Assembly: GCA_019136395.1 (NCBI GenBank)
Contig: JAGVUH010000079.1
Coordinates: 1 to 8,775, forward strand
Source of the DNA: Gammaproteobacteria bacterium
Lineage (GTDB): Bacteria; Pseudomonadota; Gammaproteobacteria; Chromatiales; Chromatiaceae
Length of the DNA: 8,775 nucleotides
Direction: 5' to 3'
Every line of letters begins with the position of its first letter. The first letter of the stretch is position 1. A model generated the notes under the pieces. That model had not been told where the DNA came from, searched no databases, and saw nothing but the letters and a program-made list of their open reading frames with translations. Shown here piece after piece: positions 1 to 4,997 of the stretch. A program made the position numbers and the translations under genes.

Positions 1-199
1 GCACGATCAGTTCCGGAGAGTCCGCCAGGATCAGGGCCGCCTCCCGCCGCAGGGACTGGGTGAAGAGCAGGGTCGAGGCCAGCAGGAAGACCATCAGGGT
101 GTAGACCAGCAGCAGCGCCAGGTGCTTACCCGGCCGGCGGGCCAGGGAGGACAGGCTGTAATCCAGCAGATAGCGCTGACGCCGGAGCAGGGTCCTCAT
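1..199 (-). CDS. ABC transporter permease, FtsX/MacB-like, N-terminal part only
   Basis: Only the first 66 codons are visible; the gene runs off the left edge. Translation starts MRTLLRRQRYLLDYSLSSL, has a basic cytoplasmic start with several Arg, a hydrophobic helix at about residues 27-47 (rich in Leu, Val, Phe), and then a likely periplasmic stretch ending ADSPELIV. This plan (short basic N-terminus, one TM, then a large extracytoplasmic domain) fits FtsX/MacB-type permeases of ABC exporters. The family call is inference from this short piece. Its ATG overlaps the stop of the upstream gene as ATGA, so the two are probably translated together and may work in one membrane complex. The ATPase subunit is not in the window. 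It could instead be another inner-membrane protein with an N-terminal helix. Confidence 0.6.
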   Translation of the reverse strand, partial: MRTLLRRQRYLLDYSLSSLARRPGKHLALLLVYTLMVFLLASTLLFTQSLRREAALILADSPELIV

Positions 200-702
200 G
201 GCCGCTCCTCCTGTTCGGACCGGCCAAGGATTGATAACGAGGTCCTCGGCTCAGGCAAGCCCGCAGCTGGCGGTTCAGGCAGGCCCACCCCTCTGGCTTC
301 AGGCTGGCCCGCCGCCGGCGGTTCCACTAACCCTGGCCAGGCAGTCCGGACCGGAGCGGGCATCAGGGAGCCGGTGGGAAAGTGCTCCAGGGCCAGGGGA
401 TGGTCCTGGAAGGGGCTGTGCAGATCCGCCTGGCTGGGGTGGCGGGTATAGCGGGCCTCGGTGAAGAGGGCGAGATCCGTCAGATCCAACTGGCCCACCA
501 GTTCCCGGCGCTGGTGCACCTCATCCTCCCCCTCCCGCAGCGCCAGGCTGGCGTGCAGGAAGGTCAGCGCCCACAACATGAGGGCCAGGCTCACCACCCA
601 GAGGAAGGCCCCGGACTTGCGCCAGGGCGCAGTGTAAGGTGCGGCATGTTTCACGAACTGAAGGCGAGGATCCAATGGGGTGACAGAAGCGGACAGCGGC
701 AC
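196..702 (-). CDS. Small single-pass membrane protein with Pro/Ala repeat tail, unknown function
   Basis: I do not recognise a named family. The protein is about 168 residues. A short polar N-terminus (DPRLQFVKHAAPYTAPW) is followed by one hydrophobic helix at about residues 30-50 (GAFLWVVSLALMLWALTFLH), then a charged, well-structured-looking stretch with TDLALFTEARYTRHPSQADL and FQDHPLALEHFPTGSL. The last 40 or so residues are Pro/Ala/Gly-rich and contain three copies of an eight-residue repeat (EPPAAGLP-like). I prefer the GTG start at 702, about 6 bases after a GAAAGA Shine-Dalgarno-like site; the TTG one codon earlier at 705 is the alternative. The stop overlaps the ATG of the ABC permease, so the protein is probably an accessory partner of that transporter. 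Topology suggests an inner-membrane anchor with a periplasmic domain. Confidence 0.65.
   Translation of the reverse strand: MPLSASVTPLDPRLQFVKHAAPYTAPWRKSGAFLWVVSLALMLWALTFLHASLALREGEDEVHQRRELVGQLDLTDLALFTEARYTRHPSQADLHSPFQDHPLALEHFPTGSLMPAPVRTAWPGLVEPPAAGQPEARGVGLPEPPAAGLPEPRTSLSILGRSEQEERP
250..321. repeat. Three tandem 24-bp repeats inside the membrane-protein gene
   Basis: Three consecutive 24-bp units (250-273, 274-297, 298-321) share the core TTCAGGC(A/T)(A/G)GCCC and, in units 1 and 3, end in GGCGG. Being a multiple of three, they add eight-residue units (EPPAAGQP, EARGVGLP, EPPAAGLP on the minus strand) without breaking the reading frame. Units 1 and 3 are the most alike; unit 2 has diverged. 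Confidence 0.8.
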
Positions 703-851
703 CAAGGTCTTTCATTCATAGGCGTTCACACATGACAGCCGTTTGGCGATCAACCTTCGTTTGTCGTGGCTACCAGGCCGTTCGTCATGATTGGGCGTTC
801 ACACCCCCCATGCTGCCTGGGCTGGCACGGGTAACACAAGCCGCTGATTCT

Positions 852-894
852 CTTCCTCCCTCCCACCTGGCGGGGGAGGGTTGGGGAGAGGGGG
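852..894. repeat. REP-like C-rich/G-rich palindromic repeat
   Basis: A C-rich arm is followed by a G-rich arm. CCCTCCC (858-864) pairs perfectly with GGGAGGG (874-880), and the right flank TTGGGGAGAGGGGG adds a second G-run. This resembles the interspersed repeats that on the opposite strand read like CCCTCTCCCCAACCCTCCC, common between genes in many GC-rich proteobacteria. It could fold in RNA or DNA and act as an attenuator or mRNA stabiliser, but no T-tract follows, so it is not a canonical terminator. Confidence 0.7.
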
Positions 895-1053
895 TGCGAA
901 CAGTCACGCCAATTCTAGCCCGCCCAACCAGGCGACCCAATGGACCTGGGTCAAGGACGGTGGCGAATGGGGCGGATGGCGATGCGACTGCGTCTTTTGC
1001 CACACCTCGCCGGCCTTGGCGGTTTCAAGGTCCCTGAGTGTCCCCGATTACCG

Positions 1054-1104
1054 CCTGCCTGGCCCCCTCCGGCTATACAGCCTGCCAGGCCCACTCCGGC
1101 TATA
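1054..1104. repeat. 24-bp imperfect direct repeat, period 27
   Basis: Two copies (1054-1077, 1081-1104) begin CCTGCC, contain GGCCC and end CTCCGGCTATA. They match at 22 of 24 positions and are separated by 3 bases. The second copy's TATA continues into TATAAT. Confidence 0.85.
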
Positions 1105-1106
1105 AT
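1101..1106 (+). promoter_or_regulatory. Candidate -10 box (TATAAT) for hypAB
   Basis: A perfect sigma70-type TATAAT sits about 100 bases before the hypA ATG in otherwise very GC-rich DNA. There is no good TTGACA-like hexamer 16-18 bases upstream and no extended -10 TG, so the call depends on the box and its position alone. If used, the transcript has a leader of roughly 90 bases. Confidence 0.3.
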
Positions 1107-1205
1107 TCCCCCCTTAAGTCCGCCCCCTGCCCTGAGGCCCTCATCCGGCCTGAGCCGCCCCACCCCCTGCCTGCGCGCGGGTCACCTCCCCCAGCGGTAA
1201 TCACC

Positions 1206-1547
1206 ATGCACGAGATGTCGATCTGCGAGGGCATCCTCCAGGTTTTGGAGACGACCGCCAGCCAGCAGGGCTTTAAGCACGTCAGGACGGTCTGGCTGGA
1301 GATCGGCCCCCTGGCCGGGGTGGAGGTCGAGGCGCTGCGGTTCTGCTTCGAGGCCGTGATGCGCGGCAGTCTGGCGGAAGCGGCGCGGCTGGAGATTATC
1401 GAGACACCGGGGGAGGGGGTCTGTCTGCAATGTGGTGCCACTGTACCGGTGCGCCAGCGGTACGATCCCTGTCCGGCCTGCGGTGGCTATGGCGTCCGCC
1501 TCACCCGGGGCGAAGAAATGCGAATCAAAGAGTTAGAGGTTGAATAG
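1206..1547 (+). CDS. hypA: Hydrogenase maturation nickel metallochaperone HypA
   Basis: HypA binds Ni(II) and passes it, with HypB, into the large subunit of [NiFe]-hydrogenases in the cytoplasm. The 113-residue product has the family's normal length. It starts MHEMSICEGIL, giving the invariant Met-His-Glu Ni-binding start (His2), and carries a zinc-binding pair of CXXC motifs, CLQC and CPAC, about 37 residues apart from their first to last Cys in the C-terminal half. The start at 1206 is chosen because MHE must be N-terminal; the frame stays open about 170 bases upstream, but that part is Pro-rich and unrelated. No clear Shine-Dalgarno site precedes it. The TAG stop abuts the hypB ATG, so both genes form one operon. 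No hydrogenase structural genes or hypCDEF are present in the window, so the client enzyme is unknown. Confidence 0.95.
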   Translation: MHEMSICEGILQVLETTASQQGFKHVRTVWLEIGPLAGVEVEALRFCFEAVMRGSLAEAARLEIIETPGEGVCLQCGATVPVRQRYDPCPACGGYGVRLTRGEEMRIKELEVE

Positions 1548-2615
1548 ATGTGTACCGTGTGCGGCTGCGGCCAGGGTGAAACCCGTATCGATGGTCAGGA
1601 ACTGGCCCCGGAGGTGGATCACCCTCATCACCCCGATCATGATCACGGCCACGATCATGACCATGATCATCTCCACTCCCACATCCATTCTCATAGCCAC
1701 CACCACGGCCCGGGCCTGGAACATAGTCACGCCCATACGCACAGCCATCGCCATGACCACGATCATGCTCTAGGACAGGGGCACGATCATACCCACGACC
1801 ACCTTCATGGTCCGGACGATGCCCATGATCATCCACACGATCATGCCCATGAGCATGACGCCGTCCATGACCTGACTGAAGCGCATCCTCATGCCCATGG
1901 CGACGCTGGACACCATCATTACGGCCTGGGTCCCGCCCACGCTCACGCCCCGGGGCTCAGCCAGGGTCGCATGGTGCAGATCGAACAGGACATCCTCGGC
2001 AAGAACGATCAATACGCCGCCGCCAACCGCTCCTGGTTCCAGGCCCACGGCATCCTGGCCCTGAACCTGGTCTCCAGCCCCGGCTCCGGGAAGACCAGCC
2101 TCCTGACCCGCAGCATCCAGGACCTCAAGGACCATTACCCCCTGGCGGTGATCGAGGGCGATCAGCAGACCAGTCACGACGCCGATCGCATCCGCGCCAC
2201 CGGCGTCCCGGCCCTGCAGATCAACACCGGCAAGGGCTGCCATCTGGACGCCCACATGGTCGGACATGCCATCGAGAGCCTCGCCCTGGACCCGCGCAGC
2301 CTGCTGTTCATCGAGAACGTCGGCAATCTGGTCTGCCCGGCGGCCTTCGACCTGGGCGAGGCCCACAAGGTCGCCATCCTCTCGGTCACCGAGGGCGAGG
2401 ACAAACCGCTCAAGTATCCGGACATGTTCCATGCCGCGGACCTGATGCTCCTCAACAAGATCGATCTGCTCCCCTATCTGGATTTCGATGTCGAGCAGTG
2501 CATCGGTTACGCCCGGCGGGTGAATCCGAACATTCAGGTCCTGAAGGTCTCCGCCCGTAGCGGGGAGGGGCTGGAGGCCTGGTACGCCTGGCTGCGGGAG
2601 CGGATGGCGGGCTAA
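1548..2615 (+). CDS. hypB: Hydrogenase maturation GTPase HypB with long His-rich nickel-storage region
   Basis: HypB is the GTPase that drives nickel insertion into [NiFe]-hydrogenase together with HypA. Visible parts of the 355-residue protein, in order: an N-terminal CTVCGC motif (Cys2, Cys5, Cys7; high-affinity Ni site); a His/Asp-rich stretch at about 25-136 with roughly 44 His, likely for Ni storage; a P-loop PGSGKT (Lys182, Thr183); EGDQQTSHD; a metal-site CHLDA (Cys231-His232) between GTPase motifs; ENVGNLVCP; the base-specificity motif NKID (303-306); and SARSGEG near the end. All GTPase and metal residues expected of the family look intact. The protein is longer than E. coli-type HypB because of the His region. 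The ATG directly follows the hypA stop, with AGAGG at 1535-1539 as a well-placed ribosome site. Confidence 0.96.
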   Translation: MCTVCGCGQGETRIDGQELAPEVDHPHHPDHDHGHDHDHDHLHSHIHSHSHHHGPGLEHSHAHTHSHRHDHDHALGQGHDHTHDHLHGPDDAHDHPHDHAHEHDAVHDLTEAHPHAHGDAGHHHYGLGPAHAHAPGLSQGRMVQIEQDILGKNDQYAAANRSWFQAHGILALNLVSSPGSGKTSLLTRSIQDLKDHYPLAVIEGDQQTSHDADRIRATGVPALQINTGKGCHLDAHMVGHAIESLALDPRSLLFIENVGNLVCPAAFDLGEAHKVAILSVTEGEDKPLKYPDMFHAADLMLLNKIDLLPYLDFDVEQCIGYARRVNPNIQVLKVSARSGEGLEAWYAWLRERMAG

Positions 2616-2637
2616 AAAAGGCGGCGGCCGGGCCGCG
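2614..2637 (-). terminator. Probable intrinsic terminator of the REC-HD-GYP gene
   Basis: On the minus strand a GC-rich hairpin (5-bp stem GCGGC/GCCGC, 3-base loop, plus-strand 2624-2636) is followed after four bases by six T (plus-strand A-run 2614-2619). The T-run overlaps the hypB stop codon. For plus-strand hypB transcripts the same hairpin has no T-tract, so it is a weaker stop in that direction. Confidence 0.55.
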
Positions 2638-2677
2638 TCCCTGCTGATCTGGCCTCCGGCGCGTGCCTGACCGCGCC

Positions 2678-2691
2678 CCGCCTTCGGGTGG
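2678..2691 (+). promoter_or_regulatory. UUCG-tetraloop hairpin downstream of hypB
   Basis: CCGCC and GGTGG form a 5-bp stem (one G-T pair) closed by a TTCG tetraloop, between the convergent hypB and HD-GYP genes. There is no T-run after it. It may stabilise the hypB mRNA 3' end; the role is inference. Confidence 0.35.
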
Positions 2692-2698
2692 CAGGACC

Positions 2699-3820
2699 TC
2701 AGACCGGCCTCGGGTCGGGATACTCCTGGGCGATGCGGGCGAATTCGTCGAAGCTGGCGAGGAAGGCCTCCACCACCTGGGGATCGAACTGCTTGCCACT
2801 CTGGGACTGGATGTAGTCCCGGGTGACCGCCAGGCCCAGGGCCGGTTTGTAGACCCGGCGGGTGGTGAAGGCATCGAAGACATCGGCCAGGGCCATGAGC
2901 CGCGCGGGCAGGGGGATAGCCTCCCCTATCAGGCCCGCGGGATAGCCACCGCCGTCCCAGCGTTCGTGATGGCTGGTGGCGATGGCCCGGGCGAGTTCCA
3001 GGTAGGCGAGGGCGGCCTGGCGCTCTTCCGCGGGGTACTCCGCCAGGGCGGCCTCCGCCTGACCCATGACCCGGGTCAGGATCTCACCCCCCAGCTGGCT
3101 ATGGGTCTTGATGACCTCGAATTCCGTGGCATCCAGCCCCCCGGGCTTGAGCAGGATGCGTTCGGGGATGCCGATCTTGCCGATGTCATGGAGCTGTGAT
3201 GCCTTGCCGATGAGGCTGATCCGGGCCGGGGTCAGCTCGGCGGCGAAGCGCGGCAGCGCGGCCACCCGGGTCGCCAGGATCTCGACATAGCGGCGGGTGC
3301 GGGGAATGTGCTGGCTCGATTCCGGTTCCCGCGTCTCCACCAGGCCCGCCAGGGTGCCGAGGATGGCATTCTGCAGCACCTGGCTGTACCGCTCCCACTG
3401 ACTGGCGCTGGGCCGAGACTGTTCCTGTTCAGCCGACATGCGCCAGCGCCGCAGTTCCAAGTGGGTGCGCACCCGCGCCTTCAGGACCAGGGGTTTGAAG
3501 GGCTTGCGGATGAAATCCGCCGCCCCGAGGGCGATGGCCTGTTCCTCGTCGATACCGTCCTGCCGGGTGATCAGCAGCAGGACCGGGAGTTGACGCAGTT
3601 CGGGGTCCCGCTGTAATCGGGTGAGGAGACTGGTGCCGTCCAGGCCCGGCATGCGGGCGTCGAGCAGGATCAGGTCAGGACGCTCATCACCGCCCAGCAG
3701 GCGCAGGGCCTCTTCGCTGGAGCTAGCGCTCAGCGGACGGTAATCGGGACGCAAACAGCGGCTCAGCTCCGCCAGATCGGCGGGGTCGTCATCGACGATG
3801 AGGAGGGTGTGATGGGTCAT
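2699..3820 (-). CDS. Response regulator with REC and HD-GYP domains, probable c-di-GMP phosphodiesterase
   Basis: A 373-residue two-component output protein. The receiver domain (about 1-120) has the acidic pocket VDDD (10-12), phosphoacceptor Asp54 in LLLDARMPG, Thr84 and Lys105 in RKPF. A linker helix leads to an HD-GYP domain (about 140-365) with HDIGKIGIP (His210-Asp211, Lys214), a further metal-ligand His239 (KTHSQLGG), the pair His283-His284 and the signature GGGYPAGL (Gly291-Tyr292-Pro293). Because these motifs are complete, an active cyclic-di-GMP hydrolase controlled by phosphorylation is likely; this is inferred from the family. No histidine kinase is in the window. The gene lies 90 bases downstream of fabI on the same strand and converges with hypB. 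There is no strong Shine-Dalgarno site before the ATG. Confidence 0.93.
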   Translation of the reverse strand: MTHHTLLIVDDDPADLAELSRCLRPDYRPLSASSSEEALRLLGGDERPDLILLDARMPGLDGTSLLTRLQRDPELRQLPVLLLITRQDGIDEEQAIALGAADFIRKPFKPLVLKARVRTHLELRRWRMSAEQEQSRPSASQWERYSQVLQNAILGTLAGLVETREPESSQHIPRTRRYVEILATRVAALPRFAAELTPARISLIGKASQLHDIGKIGIPERILLKPGGLDATEFEVIKTHSQLGGEILTRVMGQAEAALAEYPAEERQAALAYLELARAIATSHHERWDGGGYPAGLIGEAIPLPARLMALADVFDAFTTRRVYKPALGLAVTRDYIQSQSGKQFDPQVVEAFLASFDEFARIAQEYPDPRPV

Positions 3821-3886
3821 GGGGCGTCAGGGAGCGGGCAAAAGGCCCGGGCCCAGCGGTCGGGAGAGACGCCGGGCGCCGGTGGG

Positions 3887-3903
3887 CAGCCTGGCCCAGG
3901 CTG
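3887..3903. promoter_or_regulatory. 17-nt near-perfect palindrome between fabI and the HD-GYP gene
   Basis: CAGCCTGG and CCAGGCTG flank a single central base. In the minus-strand transcript it gives a 7-bp stem with a 3-base loop just after the fabI stop. No T-tract follows, so it may be a weak or factor-dependent terminator, a processing signal, or a protein site. Confidence 0.35.
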
Positions 3904-3910
3904 AAGTTTC

Positions 3911-4687
3911 CTAGCCCAGACCAAGGATATGGTAGCCCGTATCGACGTAGATGATCTCCCCGGTGATGCCGGAGGCGAGGTCCGAACAGAGGAAGGCGGC
4001 GGCGTTGCCGACCTCCTCTATGGTCACGTTACGGCGCAGGGGGGTCTTCTCCTCCACCTGCTTGAGCATGGAACGGAAGTCGGAGATGCCCGAGGCGGCG
4101 AGGGTGCGGATGGGACCGGCGGAGATGCCATTGACCCGGGTGCCCTTGGGCCCCAGGGAGGCGGCCAGGTAGCGGACGTTGGCCTCCAGGCTGGCCTTGG
4201 CCAGGCCCATGACGTTGTAGTGGGGCACGGCGCGCTCGGCACCCAGGTAACTGAGGGTGAGGAGTGCGCCGTTACGGCCCGCCATCATGTCGCGGCCCGC
4301 CTTGGCCAGGGCGGCGAAGCTGTAGGAGCTGATGTCATGGGCGATGGCGAAACCCTCGCGGGTCACCGCATCCACGTAGTCGCCCTCCAGTTGCTCCCGG
4401 GGGGCGAAGCCAATGGAGTGGACGATGCCGTCCAGGCCGTCCCAGCGCTGGCCTAGCTCACGGAAGCAGGCGGCGATCTGCTCGTCTCTAGCCACGTCCA
4501 GGGGCAGTACGATATCCGAGCCGCACTTGGCCGCCACCTCCTCGACCCGGCCCTGGAGTTTGTCGCCCTGGAAGGTAAAGGCCAGGGACGCCCCCTGCGC
4601 GTGCATCGCCTGGGCGATGCCCCAGGCGATGGAGCGGTTGCTGGCGACGCCGGTGATGAGAATTTTTTTGTCTTGCAGGAAGCCCAT
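3911..4687 (-). CDS. fabI: Enoyl-[acyl-carrier-protein] reductase (NADH), FabI
   Basis: FabI catalyses the last reduction in each type II fatty acid elongation cycle, turning trans-2-enoyl-ACP into acyl-ACP in the cytoplasm. The 258-residue product has the family length. The N-terminus [17 protein letters not shown] holds the Rossmann nucleotide site of the short-chain dehydrogenase superfamily; SIGFAP (Gly93 region) and the catalytic set Tyr147, Tyr157 and Lys164 (YNVMGLAK; Tyr-x6-Lys) match Fab[13 protein letters not shown] and [16 protein letters not shown] complete the fold. I chose the ATG at 4687 because it gives the standard FabI N-terminus; the frame is open to about 4873, but the extra part is unlike FabI. 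A GAGG lies about 10 bases upstream. It is divergent from the solute-binding protein gene and may be cotranscribed with the HD-GYP gene. Confidence 0.96.
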   Translation of the reverse strand: MGFLQDKKILITGVASNRSIAWGIAQAMHAQGASLAFTFQGDKLQGRVEEVAAKCGSDIVLPLDVARDEQIAACFRELGQRWDGLDGIVHSIGFAPREQLEGDYVDAVTREGFAIAHDISSYSFAALAKAGRDMMAGRNGALLTLSYLGAERAVPHYNVMGLAKASLEANVRYLAASLGPKGTRVNGISAGPIRTLAASGISDFRSMLKQVEEKTPLRRNVTIEEVGNAAAFLCSDLASGITGEIIYVDTGYHILGLG

Positions 4688-4997
4688 GACGCGCAAACCT
4701 CGATTGTTGGCAAAATATCCGGGGTCAAGGCCAGGTCCAGGACCAAGGCGGGGATGGCCCGGTGGGGCATTGGCGACTGGGACACCCGGCAGGCGGGCAA
4801 CATTACCGAATCCGCGCCACCGGCGGAAGGGTAGGCGAACAATTGTTGCCCGCGCGGGGCCCGCGCCGGGCACGTCGGTCGGCCTCGCCCAGGCGGTCAG
4901 CGATTGGTCACGAGCGGCAGAAGTGGGCGGATGTCGGCCCGAGCGATGAACGCTCAGTCACCTTTACCCTAGGCTGATCCTCAATAAATACAAAGTC
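4688..4997. promoter_or_regulatory. Divergent 310-bp control region between fabI and the solute-binding protein gene
   Basis: No gene is seen here. It contains a perfect 10-bp inverted repeat GCGGGCAACA / TGTTGCCCGC (4793-4802 and 4844-4853, 41 bases between), an AACAATTGTT palindrome at 4838-4847 touching the right arm, and a GC-rich palindrome GCGCGGG-G-CCCGCGC at 4852-4866. Toward the plus-strand gene, TTTACC (4963-4968) and TAAATA (4985-4990), 16 bases apart, are a weak sigma70-like pair only 7 bases before the ATG, so promoter use is doubtful. For fabI the minus strand has a TTGACC hexamer close to the start but no good partner. Confidence 0.45.

Larger units (their letters stand above)
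706..1205. other. 500-bp repeat-rich non-coding region upstream of hypA
   Basis: This gap separates the leftward membrane operon from hypAB. It contains an 11-bp direct repeat (721-731 and 794-804), a REP-like palindromic element (852-894), a 24-bp imperfect direct repeat (1054-1077 and 1081-1104) and a TATAAT box (1101-1106). The final 100 bases before hypA are strongly pyrimidine-rich on the plus strand and have no clear Shine-Dalgarno site. Open frames here give low-complexity Pro/Arg/Gly peptides with no recognisable domain, so I see no gene. Confidence 0.7.

Noticed and set aside
822..838. Sigma54 promoter (CTGGCACG matches a -24 element)
   Set aside because: The -12 part reads ACACAA rather than TTGCA, with no GC at the required spacing.
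732..1037. 101-codon open frame in the gap upstream of hypA
   Set aside because: Its peptide is low complexity and reads through the REP-like repeat (SHLAGEGWGEG), a typical artefact of such repeats; no domain and no ribosome site.
1061..1073. Sigma54-like GG...GC pairs within the 24-bp repeats
   Set aside because: The GG and GC are 9 bases apart instead of the required 10, and the rest of the consensus is missing.
1038..1205. Upstream extension of hypA by 56 codons
   Set aside because: HypA needs its Met-His-Glu at the very N-terminus; the extension is Pro-rich and unrelated.
1770..2432. 220-codon minus-strand open frame opposite hypB
   Set aside because: Antisense to conserved GTPase motifs; its Met/Val-rich part is the complement of the His-rich repeat.
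4688..4873. Upstream extension of fabI by about 62 codons
   Set aside because: FabI proteins start MGFL(x)DKK; the extension is Pro/Gly-rich and covers the control region.
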